Below, in pieces: positions 8,955-20,018 of a stretch of DNA of 64,000 nt (the first letter of the stretch is position 1; every line of letters begins with the position of its first letter). The position numbers and the translations under genes were made by a program. The DNA comes from Cercophora sp. LCS_1 (lineage: Eukaryota; Ascomycota; Sordariomycetes; Sordariales; Lasiosphaeriaceae). The DNA lies in contig JAPZLL010000007.1 in NCBI GenBank assembly GCA_036250225.1, positions 62,001 through 126,000 of the forward strand. Reading direction: 5' to 3'. The notes under the pieces were generated by a model that saw nothing but the letters and a program-made list of their open reading frames with translations, was not told the origin of the DNA and did not search any database.

Positions 8955-11623
8955 TTACCCACCCTGCTGTTTCTCGACAACCTTGGGCACAATCCACCAG
9001 CTATTATAGCACTTTTCCGGCTTGGGCATCTCAACCTTGAGTCCAAGCACTGCCGCATTCCCATCCCCATCCCCAGAAAGCCCGGCAACATCCAGCGACG
9101 TACGCACAGCAGACACGGCAATCCCCACCGCGATCACGCTCTTAAGGCAATCCTTAGTGCCCTTAACCCACTTTTCATGCGTCCCGCCCGTCGCCGTGAA
9201 CGCTTCCTTCTCACTCAACTTGCCCAAGACATCATACCCCTTCTTCGCGCCAGCAAGACCGCGCTGAGCATAGTCTAGCAGTGTCTTTGTTGACGTCTCC
9301 GGCTGTGTCGTGGCCCGCGTAAACATGTCGAACGAAGGTAGCTCGGGCAGTTCAATGTGGATAAACGGCTTCATGCGGATCTCGTAACGCAGTTCGTCCG
9401 AGCTGTACGGTCGAGGAGGGGGAACGATGAGCTTGAGGCGGTGGAGGGCGGTGTAAAGACATGATAGCGCGTCGGCAAGCTCCCATGTGACGGCTGCGTC
9501 GAGCGTCGTGACGCGGAGAAACGAGAGGGAGCGCGTGAACTGGTTTTCCATGGATGCGGTAAAGCCGAAGGGCTGGGCGCGCATTTCGTTATAACGCTGC
9601 ATGGTGAAGGCCTTGATGCGCTCGGCGTGCTGTGCGCGGGTTTTGGCTAGGAAGGAGAGGTACCAGTACATGCCGGCGAGTTCATCGGGCTGGTACGTCT
9701 CGAGCTCGAAGCCGAGCTGGACGATCCATTCCATCAAGCGCAGCTTGTAGAGGTAGGCCCAAGAGGAGAGTGGGAGGGAATAAGCGGGCTCGGTGCCCGT
9801 GGAGGTGATGGAGGTTGAGTAGTGGATGGGCTTTTCGTCAAGCTGGACTTGGAGGAGCTGATCGGTCTCTTCGGCTTCCAGTTGCACTGATTCCCAGTCG
9901 CGGATGGCATGGCAGAGTGTGCGGCGCACACGACATCTATTTTGACAGAGTGCTCGGAATATGTCGAGGTATGACTGCCCTGCGCGTTGGCGGAAGAGTT
10001 CCATTTGGTGGGCGATGGCAAAACGAGCATCGTGGGGAGCCTCAACGAGATCGTTAGCTCGATCGAGGAGTCTACTGCAAGGAAGAACGACAATGGCGAG
10101 GTCGTCGTCCATGACCTGGCGAATGCTGAGGCGGCCGAGGATTATGTTGTCTTTGAACAGAAAGTTTTGGAGAATGGTTCGGATGTAGACCAGTGGCTGT
10201 GGTTTCTGTGATTGAAAAGTGAAGACAAAGTTCTGTCGGGTTAGCTAAAGTTATGGGGAACAACGGATCCTCTTACCAGAAGGCTTTGTGAGTCAGTGTA
10301 GTTGAGGACCTTGAGAACCTCGGTCCCGTCGACAAAGAGTTTCCTGAAATGCTCATAGGTCTCTTCGAAGCTCGGTTGGACGATGGGACGCGGCGGCATG
10401 GTGCTGGCCAATCGACGCTGGATCTTGGTACTGAATGCTTCGGGAACGGGTGTGCCCAGATGGCGGGACTGGTTGATGGGCTCCCAAATCGCCTTCATCT
10501 GCGACCAGGGCAGGCTGAGTGATTCCGGGTTACTTCGGAGCTCAGAGAGCTCTATGGCGCGCAGAAATGCTGTTCTCAGCTCCAGGCGGAAGCACAGAGC
10601 GTCCGCCATTGCATCTGATATCTTGGGCCGAAGAGTATGGAGGAGTCGTCTGGCTGTCATAATCTCGTCTCGGATCTCACTTCGATCAATGTTGTCAAGA
10701 AGAGACCGGTGGTATGTGTTGGTCACAAAATCTTCTTCCTGGGGGCTTATTAGATCAAGACCAAATCGAGGGTTCTGTAGCTGGCAACTTGCCTCGTAGT
10801 AGTGTTCAAACTTGATGCGATCGTTGACATACCAACAGGCCTTCAACAGGCCCAAGCAGTAGGCCCTGAGGACAGCGAACATGGGATCTCGCGGTGCATT
10901 GGGGTCTCGGCTCCTGATAAAGTCTGCTTCATCAATGGTGCTAGGCGACGGGACCAATATTGCTTCGATGTAAACATTGGTGAGGAGGGTCTGGGAAAGG
11001 GGGTAGCCCAGATGCCATGCCATCTACATCCCAGGTAAGCATTTGATCCCGCTATGGAAGAGGGGAGGACCAACCTCGAGACACAACAGCTGGTCAATGA
11101 TGCCCAATACTTCGCTTGGAAGAAGGGGTCGAGATACATCGTAATCCTCGTCCAGCGACTCGCCAGGGGCTAGACATCCGCTGTCCATCTTTGGATCCAT
11201 GATCTGAAGCCTTCTCGTCAATCAAACGCGCGACCATCACCGACAGTGAGAATAACTCACCTCAAGGGCCCCGACGGCCTCAAACAATGTGAAATAGCCA
11301 TCTTTGACCAACTCGCCGGGCTCCAAGGCTAGAACGGCCGATTAGCACAGCAACCCCCGTCTTCATCGAAAGAGCATACTCACTGGCAGCAGCAGATAAA
11401 AACTTGCGGGTAATGTCAGTTGCGACAATACCCTCACTAGAAATCATCGGGGGCGGAGGATCATCGACGTGGTATGGTTGGTTGATAGACAGTCCCGTGA
11501 AGTCTGTGAATGAGCAGTGAGTGTTGGGTACCGTCAGCGGGAGCCTCACGCTGCAAAAGTTCGTTGCAGCGAGAGGGTCAAGAGCAACGCACCCTGAGAC
11601 ACACTTGAATCGTCATGAGCCAT
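8955..11623 (-). CDS. mak10: NatC N-alpha-acetyltransferase auxiliary subunit Mak10 (Naa35)
   Basis: Six exons (11623..11593, 11503..11384, 11328..11261, 11203..11075, 11023..10277, 10205..8955) give a continuous frame of 781 residues. The Mak10 family signature lies near residue 75: LEIMDPKMDSGCLAPGESLD. In NatC, Mak10 anchors the catalytic subunit (Naa30/Mak3) to the ribosome so that nascent chains starting Met-Leu, Met-Ile, Met-Phe and similar are acetylated. The gene is split most heavily at its 5' end, with a 31-nt first exon (MAHDDSSVSQ) and three further exons of 68-129 nt. All junctions have GT...AG ends, and phases 1, 1, 0, 0, 0 fit. The C-terminal half is largely helical with no recognisable extra domain. 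The plus-strand carrier ends 303 bp away. Assignment is firm. Confidence 0.9.
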
Positions 11624-12237
11624 CGTTGCGACGCCTGGTGCTCTGTGCGAGTGCCTTCATATGATGTGTGCAATATCATTTAATTTCTTCGAGGCTTGGT
11701 GCAGGAAAGTCGTCCATCGTTTTCACTCGGGTTGAGTCGTCAATCGCGCAGAGCTCCTACCCACTCTTTCGCGGGTTCCCGGATGCGCGAAACTCGGTGT
11801 TTGATGGTCGGTCCTACCAGACGATACACCGACAGAAGCCGTTCGCAGGAATATTCGACGCAAACAATGGTGAAGGCACGTATTTCCAGTTCTACACAGT
11901 GATTTCAAAGTATGATGTGGGAAAGGTTACGCAGGCGGCATGGAACCAGGTAAAAACATTCGGTCCCTCAGGCGCTGAGGCATCACTTTAGCGACCCCCA
12001 ACATCCCTATCCTCAGCAGGGAGCACCACCCAGCGATTCACCGTCAATCAACACTCCAACGCCCCATAGTTGCGTCAATGATACTCTATTGTACCCTCCC
12101 AGTATGATACAGGTTGTTTTTTTATCCCCCTCCGAAACACAGCGACAGCACCGGGTTTGCTTCGCCGCCATCATCCATCGATCCCGTCACCAAACTCACA
12201 CACCCCCTCCTCCCTCCGGTTCCATGTCGCCCATCCC
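11624..12237. other. Intergenic with an ATG-less open frame
   Basis: The plus strand at 11668..11991 is open for 107 codons and contains protein-like text (LFRGFPDARNSVFDGRSYQT; GTYFQFYTVISKYDVGK) ending near a donor-like CAG|GTAAAA. It begins at GTG with a stop just upstream and no ATG, so it may be an exon relic or chance. No family was recognised. The region otherwise holds the Mak10 promoter. Confidence 0.35.
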
Positions 12238-12637
12238 TTAAGCATTCCCAGCATTTGCCCGCTCGACGTACGAAGCAGCGTTCGCATCGGCAACATTCTG
12301 GACATCGCCCTGCTTGCCGTTCTGTTGATTGCGGGAATTAGCCCCAATTCACGCCCCTCCCTCACCGTCTTCCCATCTCTCCCGGAAAAAGCTCACCTTC
12401 CACTTCGCAAAACGGAGGTCCATCTCGCCCCGACGCTCAGCTGCGAGTCTCTTATCTTCCTTCAGGCTGCGGCGCACGACGCGAGCAGCGACCGCGAGGT
12501 AGCGGTTGTAGCTGTGAGACCATCGCAATTAGCCTCCCCTGAACCCCGAAATCCCCCGCCTCCGCTTCCGGAGAATTGATGAATATCGGGGCCAATTGAA
12601 CTCACGTGAGGCCGGCGGACTTCCAAGCGAACGTCAT
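12238..12637 (-). CDS. ATP15: Mitochondrial ATP synthase epsilon subunit
   Basis: Three small exons (12637..12606, 12511..12397, 12321..12238) encode a 76-residue protein starting MTFAWKSAGLTYNRYLAVAA and continuing with RRSLKEDKRLAAERRGEMDL, then FAKWKNGKQGD. This is the eukaryotic F1 epsilon subunit, a short basic protein of the central stalk of F1Fo ATP synthase in the mitochondrial matrix; it typically lacks a cleaved presequence, as here. Introns of 94 and 75 nt have GTGAGT/GTGAGC donors and CAG acceptors. The length matches the family (60-76 residues). The exons are too short to stand out as single reading frames. Confidence 0.9.
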
Positions 12638-13113
12638 TTTGACCGAGGAAGTGTGTGGTATGCAAGATGGTGAACCGTTGTGCTGTAGCGGGTGGGTTTA
12701 GGGGTTCGATGCAATGGCCTTCGCGAGAATTGAACAGGGTCTCAGCCGAGAAGCTCCGCCGGCTCCACGTCACGTGACATGTCTCATTGCATCTACGAGA
12801 TAATATGCACTTACTGGGTACACCCATCCCGTCTTCACAACAGGAAACAGACGTTATTGTGCGTCGAACACAAGTCAATGTTGATCTACAACTCACCTCA
12901 CTAGGTCCATCCCCGCACCAGCTAGCAGCTCAAGCTTCTCAGCTCATCGAGCTCCCAAACCTCCAAACCCCTGCCGTTGTTTGATCATAGGAAGAAAGTA
13001 GGTTTAAGTCTAGAGGTTACTATATGCACAAAGGACGAGCCGCGAGTCTTCAACGGCCTGGTGGGCTGATGCTGTTGATACATTTTCCATTCCTTTTCCC
13101 CAAGCAACCTTGC
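12638..13113. other. Intergenic between ATP15 and QCR2
   Basis: This is the upstream region of ATP15 and the downstream region of QCR2, both on the minus strand. A CACGTCACGTGAC palindrome-like segment at about 12767-12779 could bind a bHLH/bZIP factor. Nothing else is evident. Confidence 0.4.
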
Positions 13114-14654
13114 TTATACCTTAAGACCAAGATCCTCCGCGAACGGCAACACATGGAGGTCACCAACTGACGCCACCGAAGCCTTGCCTGCTAACAACTC
13201 CTTGGCCGCCTGCGTCTATGTTAGCCTAGTCAAACATGAAGGGATTATAGAAGAACTTACAGCCTTGAGCTTATCGCCCGTCACAGCCTCCAACTCCTTG
13301 AGCCGCTGGGCGACCTGGACAGGCTGCCCGCCGCTGATCAGGTTCGCACCGGCGTGGACGAGGCCAGTTCCGCTGGTCTCGCTGCCCGAGAGGAGGTTAA
13401 ACCTGGCCTTGGCAATAGCCTTCACAACGTCCTCCTGGGGAACGGAGCCCTCGACGATGCTCTTGAGGGCCTTGACCGTCTCCTGGGCAACCTTGGCGAC
13501 GGAGGAGGCGGTGCCAGTGATCTGGATGGTAAAGAGACCAGCATCGGAGTAGGCGACGTTGGTAGCGTGGGCGCTGGCGCCAGGGGCGGCCGCAGTGATC
13601 TTGGACAGAAGGCTGAAACCAGGGGACCACTTGATGCCAGACTCACCGCCAAGGAGACCGGCGAGAACGGCGATCTCGGGCTTGGTGGTTCCGAGGGAAG
13701 CACCGGGGAAGGCGATGACAACAGAGTTGGTGCCCTGCTTGGCGATACGAGCCTCACCGCCGTGGTACTTGGAAGCAACCTGAGCGATCTGAGCCTCGGA
13801 TGTGGAGGGCACACCCTTGAAGAAGGTCTCGATCCACTTGGACAGGCCGGCCTCGCTGGCACCGTCAGCAACGACGGCAATATTCGCCTTGGTATAAGCG
13901 GCCTGGGCGAAGGAAGCAACGGCGTGCTCGTTGAGGTACGAGGAGATCGGCGTTTCAGGAGACGGGTATAGGGGGGCACCAAGACCACTGTGGAAAGCGA
14001 CGGAGTGAGCGGCATCGAGGGCGATGGCGGCGGCATCGACCTTAGCCTGCTTCAGGTGAATGAGGTCCTCAACTTCCTCATGGAACTCGTGCGCTATACA
14101 TCGTGTGAGTGCGACTTCCTCCAATGGATATATCTCTTGACGCACTGGTGTACTTGGTCTTGGAAACGACCTCGGCAAGCAACTCGGCGAAGTAGGGGAG
14201 GTCCTCGCGCAGGAAGTTGGCCTGGAGAACGAGAGCTTCCCTGGTGTGGTATGCGCTCAATTGACCTCCCAAAAGCTCGGATTCGCGGGTGATACGGAGG
14301 GCGGAGCGCTTCTCGGTGTTCTGACGTCGAAAAACAAATTAGCTCATCGAGCTCCTGACACGCGCCAGCCGCTGCTCGGGGCTGCAATTGACATGCCTTG
14401 AAAGCAAACTCCTCCAAACCAACGGTCAGACCCGGAAGAGGCTGATACCTGGTACCGGCTTTGGCGATAACGGCGAGGCGGGTGGTTGGGCCATGGTCAT
14501 CTCGGGCAGCGACCTTGACGCCGGCGATGTTTGTCGGCTCGTACGATGCCTTCTCGGAGGCGGCAGCGGCGAACCCGCGCTGCGCAGTCTTTGCGGCACC
14601 GTGGCTTCGAAGAGCCAGCTGGCTGCCCCTCGACAAAGCCGATCGGGAGATCAT
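13114..14654 (-). CDS. QCR2: Cytochrome bc1 complex subunit 2 (core protein 2)
   Basis: Exons 14654..14397, 14320..14146, 14093..13261 and 13209..13114 encode 453 residues. The N-terminus is a mitochondrial presequence rich in Arg/Ser/Ala (MISRSALSRGSQLALRSHGA), followed by the M16 peptidase-like fold typical of core subunits. The position of the zinc motif reads GLEEFAFKNT instead of HxxEH, as expected for the inactive core 2 subunit of complex III. The body includes KRSALRITRESELLGGQLSA and VVIAFPGASLG. The protein is a structural matrix-side subunit needed for assembly of the bc1 complex. Intron 1 (14321..14396) has to be GC-AG (AAG|GCATGT ... GTCAG|AAC): only this junction keeps the conserved EEFAFK|NTEKRS sequence. 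The other introns are GT-AG. Confidence 0.92.
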
Positions 14655-15533
14655 GGTTGGGGGTGGTGTCGTCAATTGACGGTCGAAAGGTTCGGCGGCA
14701 GCTCTGCTTGGAGGAGCTGTTCTCAAGCAATTCCGAAAATTCCCTGGCAGTCCCGTCCTCCCGGCTGCGCCCAGCGGAAAAATAACTCTGCCGAGATTCT
14801 CGCACACAACCCTAACCCTCACCGTCGGGGCAGCTTGGTTTGTGTCAGCGATGAACTGCCCACCGTTGATTGGATGGCAAGAATACATGTGGGGAGCTCC
14901 AACATTCTGCGTCATGGCTTCACAGCAAAGGATGCCGAGAGATACGAGCTATCCAGCTTCATGTGGCTGAGGCTTTGGATCTTCTTCACTTGTTTCTACC
15001 AAGAATACGGTGTCCCTCAATTTTCAATCAGGACATGTATCAGCACCTAGCTTCGATTGTCGACAATCATTTTAAAGTCGTCAGGGGCGCTAGATTTCAT
15101 TCCAACGTTGGGATTTTGCATTCAAGGGCATAGAGAATAACAATGCATCGGGCCCATTGCTCATTCTTTTGTTGTCCGTAGTTAGCTGTAGTTGAACTTG
15201 GGAGCTGTAAGTTGTGGTCAACAACACGGTAGTGTTCGAGGCGATGTTCCATCTGGTTACTGGGATGCTCTTGCGGCTCGGCTGGCGCTGCAGGGTGCCC
15301 CGCGCGACCCGCAGTAATTTTGCCTCGAAGCATGACTCCCGCTCAACATTGCGACTCAAATATTTTTGTCCCCCACCAGGCCATTGATTGACTCTACTTT
15401 CCTCCACACTGCACTCGTAGCGCTCAATGCCTTCCCGGTAGCAACTGCAAGAGCTCTAGAGATAGTGAGAGGATCTCTAGAAGCCAAAATCTCCACAGTC
15501 TGTTACATCCGCAGCGCCCACACGACCGTCACC
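14655..15533. other. Divergent promoter region QCR2 / RPC3
   Basis: These 879 bp separate two divergent genes. The frames inside are short or start at non-ATG codons. Nothing further was recognised. Confidence 0.5.
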
Positions 15534-17643
15534 ATGATACAGGTTGTATGTTGCTCCATCCGGGCGTTGTTCTCGCTGAAATTGGCTTGGTAATATTAAC
15601 AGTGCGACTAGACACAAAATGCGGCAGAGTTTTGCACTCTGCTCATTGACGAGCTCTATGGCGAGCTTCCAGCAGTATGATTTCCCTTGGAGACTAGACG
15701 AGTTGCGACTAACTTGAGGCGCAGAGGATTTTTACAGTGCTTTTGAATCGCGGTCGTCTATCCCTTTCTCAGCTTGTTCAATATACTTCGATGGAACGAC
15801 GCCAACTCCGACACGCTCTTGCCGTGCTTCTACAATTCAATCTCCTATTCTACATCGTCGACGATTTCGGGACAGCTTTCTACGAGGCGAACGCCGAATT
15901 CGCATACAACCTGATTCGCACCGGCAAGATCCTCGAGATGATCGAATCCACGTTCGGGGCTCATGCCAAAGACGTCATGCAGAGTCTTCTCCTGTCCGGC
16001 CAAACATGCATCGCGGATCTCCTCGAAGCTTACAGGGTGAAGATCGAGAAAAATGCTCCGAAAGACAACGAAGGGGATCCGTTCGACGCCGTTTCCAATG
16101 GCGTGAATGGTGATTCCCATGGACCCAAGAAGCTGGACGCCGGTTTCAAGAGCATATCTCAAGTCAACTCTGCCATTTGCCGACTTGTGGAGGCAGAGCT
16201 GGTAGATGTTGTCCATGCTAAAACTTTTCAAAGCCCAACAGAGATAATGAAGTCTGTTGAGAAGGAAGTCACGGACAAGTTCTTTCCAGGCGGCGTCAAA
16301 GGCACCAAGGGCAAAATTGAGTATCAGAACAAACTCGCCGAGGCATTGCAGAAGGTTCGAGGCGAGTCGAAGTCTTTGAAGCGGAAACTGGAGCAGTCAG
16401 GCGGCACAGCAAAGAGGCGCCGGCTGGGCATCAATGGGAACGCAAATGGCAGCCATGCAGACGACGACGAAGCGGACCCCGCGTTAGATGTGAGATTGTA
16501 AGCCCTATTGAAACGAGGTATACTAACCTATCTCAGCCCAAGCAAGTCATACGCGTTAACTACGAGAGATGCCTGGTCGATTTACGCAACCGTCGTCTTG
16601 TGCAATTCGTTCAAGAAATGCTCGGGGACACCTCTTCTTACGTTTACGCCGTCGTACTCGGTCTCTTGACGAAGCAGCTGTCTCGTTGTCGCCCGAATCC
16701 CCTCATAGACATCCCCGACGAGGATGGGGACATCACCTCTGTCACGATTAGGACGTCCGACATCCTTGACAAGCTCAAGACGTCAATGGACCTCTCATTC
16801 GGGATCGGAAAAGCACCCAAAGAGGTCATTTCAAGCAAGGCAGCCGAGAAGATCGAGGAGGACCCACCCAAACCGAAACGGTTCATCGAGGCTGATGTGG
16901 ACGGCGATGCAAGCGCAGACGAGTCGGAAGACGACTATGACAGCGAATCCGAGCCTGACCTGGATTTCAAGCCGAAAACGAACGGGGCCAAATCAAACCC
17001 CGCGACCGAGCAGAAAATGGATCGCCCGACCCAACTTCGTCAACACTTGCTTCTTCTTGCAGAGCACTCGATTGGTTTTCTTCGTCATTCTGGACAAGAC
17101 GAGTGGACGGTGGACTTTGAGTCCTTGATGCGTCGTCTGCGCGAGGCCGAGTTGGACTCGGTGATCGAGCGCAAATCAGGCAGGGAAGGGATTCGATTGG
17201 TCCGTATCCTGCGCGCCAGAGGCAAACTCGACGAGAGAGCACTTGTCGGGGTTGCCCTCATGAAAAAGCAAGAATTGCAACAGAAAATGATGGAAATGCA
17301 GAAAGATGGCTTTGTCCACATTCAGGAAGTCCCAAGGGACAACAAAGCAGACGTCAAGAAGTCGTACTTCCTATGGTTCTGCGACGTGGACAAGAGCCTG
17401 CGAAAGTTGGAGGACAACACCTATCAGGCCATGGTCCGCTGCATCCAGATGTTGGATGTGATGCGCGAGAAGGATGAAGACGTTTTGAGGCTCACGAATC
17501 GCTCGGATGTCCGGGGGCAAGAAGAGGACAGAATGAGCAAGAACTATTACGACCGCTATGTCACTTTTCGTGACCGCGAGAGAAAGTTGCTCGGCCAGGT
17601 CATGCGACTGGACGATACCGTGGCGCTCCTTCGGGATTTCTAA
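15534..17643 (+). CDS. RPC82: DNA-directed RNA polymerase III subunit RPC3 (RPC82)
   Basis: Exons 15534..15545, 15612..15674, 15725..16489 and 16537..17643 encode 648 residues. The 12-nt first exon (Met-Ile-Gln-Val, donor GTATGT) joins TQNAAEFCTLLIDELYGELP, then ARIFTVLLNRGRLSLSQLVQ, the N-terminal winged-helix region that characterises RPC3/Rpc82. Later blocks include NYERCLVDLRNRRLVQFVQE (formed by intron 3) and a C-terminal region with YYDRYVTFRDRERKL. RPC82 forms with RPC34 and RPC31 the Pol III subcomplex that contacts TFIIIB during initiation at tRNA and 5S genes. An acidic linker (DADESEDDYDSESEPD-like) lies around residue 400. The tiny first exon is supported by frame, splice sites and homology, but not proven. 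Length fits the fungal family. Confidence 0.9.
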
Positions 17644-18232
17644 GCAAGCAAGATGAGTCCAGTATAGAGAAAGGACCGGGGTTCTGTACGATGGGGATTG
17701 CATCGGCGGCGGAGTCGGTACTCGGGACCCAAAACACTGCATTCAGGGCGTTAGGGAGGGACCCGGGGTTTAAGGGTATCATAGGAACATCATATGGGTA
17801 TATCAGGTCTGAGCAGTGTCGCCTTCACATGTTACTGTCTTCAGGCACGGTCATAGGCCAAACTGAGTGTTCTCGGCATGTCGTTTTCTTGTCGCCCAAG
17901 TGACCCGCTCTCCTGAAGCCGAGACCCAGCCAAAACCCGTGCCACCGGGACGTTTTTTTCCAAGTCCACCGATAAGCCCAGGTTGGCGGGGCGATAAGCC
18001 TTGAACAGGGGTGCTGCCGTGCCGCGAACGCCGGGGTCGGAGCTAGCGCAGTTGGCGGTGGTCTCTAATTTTTTTTTTTCGAGCAGCGAGTCGAGTTGAT
18101 ATTCGATATTTCCCGCGATCACATTCAGCAGCCTCCGTTCCTCCCCCCTCCGTTCCGTAGCTTTGCCAACAGTTCTTCTGAGAGCTTTGCCCAAATTCTT
18201 TCGCTTCCTAATATTTCCATAATCGTGCAAAG
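17644..18232. other. Intergenic RPC82 - GGC1
   Basis: These 589 bp hold the 3' flank of RPC82 and a T-tract (18066-18079) followed by a CT-rich leader before the carrier gene. No gene was seen. Confidence 0.5.
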
Positions 18233-19294
18233 ATGTCTCCTCCAATGGCTGCGGGGCGCGAGAAGGAGTCCAATTTGGCGAGGTTGTTGGGTTCCGGTAT
18301 GGCTTGCGCTCTCTGCTGTTTGTGAGGTTACTGATAGGCTTTAGGGTCCGCGGGCATTGCTGAGTTGGCCATTTTCCACCCTGTATGTACCATTCCGGTA
18401 GGTCAATGGCGCAGAGATTGACGTCGCGGGCAGGTCGACACGATTGCGAAGCGATTGATGAGCAACGAGGGCAAGGTCACCAGCAGCGCACAGCTCAACA
18501 AGGTCATTTTCAAAGACAAGGCTTCGGCAACCGTTGGGAGGAAGTTTGTCTCGCTCTTCCCCGGTCTTGGATATGCGGCCGGGTACAAGGTCCTCCAACG
18601 GGTGTACAAGTATGGCGGTCAACCGGTTGCAAGGGATTACCTGGGGCAGCACTACGGCAAGGACTTTGAGAATGCGTTTGGCAAGAAGACGGGCAAGGCT
18701 ATCATGCACTCGACTGCAGGCAGTTTGATCGGCATCGGTGAGATCGTCCTACTCCCGCTCGACGTCCTCAAGATCAAGCGCCAGACGAACCCCGAGGCCT
18801 TCCGTGGCCGTGGCGTGCTCAAGATTATCAAGGACGAGGGCTTTGGGCTCTACAGAGGTTGGGGCTGGACTGCGGCGAGAAACGCCCCTGGTTCTTTTGC
18901 TGTACGCTGCCCCTTTTCTTGGGCGAGAACCTGCTTTGCTGACTGGTAACAGCTCTTCGGTGGCTCCGCTTTCGCCAAGGAGTTCCTCTTCGGCCTCCAG
19001 GATTACAACAAGGCAACGTGGTTCCAGAACTTTGTCGCCTCGATTGCCGGCGCCTCGGCCTCGCTCGTTGTCTCGGCTCCCCTCGACGTCATCAAGACCC
19101 GTATCCAGAACCGCAACTTTGAGAACCCCGAGAGCGGCTTCCGCATCCTGACCAACATGGCCCGCAACGAGGGTGCCTCAGCTTTCTTCAAGGGCTTGGT
19201 CCCCAAGCTCCTCATGACCGGTCCCAAGCTGGTGTTCTCTTTCTGGCTGGCACAGACACTGATCCCAGCGTTTGACATTGCTTTCAAGAAATAA
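18233..19294 (+). CDS. GGC1: Mitochondrial GTP/GDP carrier
   Basis: Exons 18233..18296, 18345..18382, 18434..18901 and 18953..19294 encode 303 residues. The three carrier-repeat signatures are FHPVDTIAKRLMS (formed across intron 2), LPLDVLKIKRQ and APLDVIKTRIQ. The N-terminal NLARLLGSGSAGIAELA and the overall sequence match yeast Ggc1 (Yhm1), the inner-membrane exchanger importing GTP and exporting GDP, linked to mitochondrial iron balance and genome maintenance. Introns are 48, 51 and 51 nt, all GT-AG and clustered in the first third plus one late. The ATG at 18233 gives the normal N-terminal length. Unrelated to the carrier at 7.7 kb except by superfamily. Confidence 0.9.
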
Positions 19295-20018
19295 ACACCG
19301 CCAGGGAATAGGGAAAAGGAAAATGTCGAGCCAAGCCGGGAGGGTTCACCGGATGGGATGGGATGCATGACCACGTCGAGATGAACATACAGACCATATC
19401 CAGCATGTACAAATTAAAAGATGGGATGGCGATGATAAGGCGGTTGGTCCATTTCTGGCGTTGTGGTCATGGCGGTGGAACGTGTCAGTTTTGTTTTGCA
19501 GCGCGCATGCATCAACCGCGAGCGCCGGGGCTTAAAAGGGGCAGGCGAGACGGGGCTTTCTTTGAGCGGGATATTTGCTCTCCGATACCTGGTTCTGACT
19601 GCCAGTTGCTTAGATCGCTTTTATTATAATAGACTCTGATCTCTTCTCCCTTTACCCTAGTTCCTTCTGTGACCAGACGGGCCAATGTTGGTACATGGTT
19701 GTTTCACTTCGCAGGCAACGTCTACATCTTCGCCAAATTCCAGGTCGCCATGTCACTTTCCTAGTACTTAGGCACACAGCCCTCAAGTGGAGGCGAGGAA
19801 AGAGGGATCCAGTGGAAGGATGAGTGGATGGAAGGCACGTTCCGCAACACCTCATCAGACTCGGCAAACACGCGTCCTCCCCTCACCGAGAAACAACACG
19901 AGATGACGATCGGTGTCACTATCCCATGGGTCACACAGTCCGACCTTCCCCTCCCATTCCCGCGAACCATCACTTAGCTCCTCCCTTTCATCTGCGTTCT
20001 TGCCCATTTACTCCGACG
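19295..20018. other. Intergenic
   Basis: This 724-bp stretch follows GGC1 and precedes the disrupted accessory gene. No feature was recognised. Confidence 0.5.
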
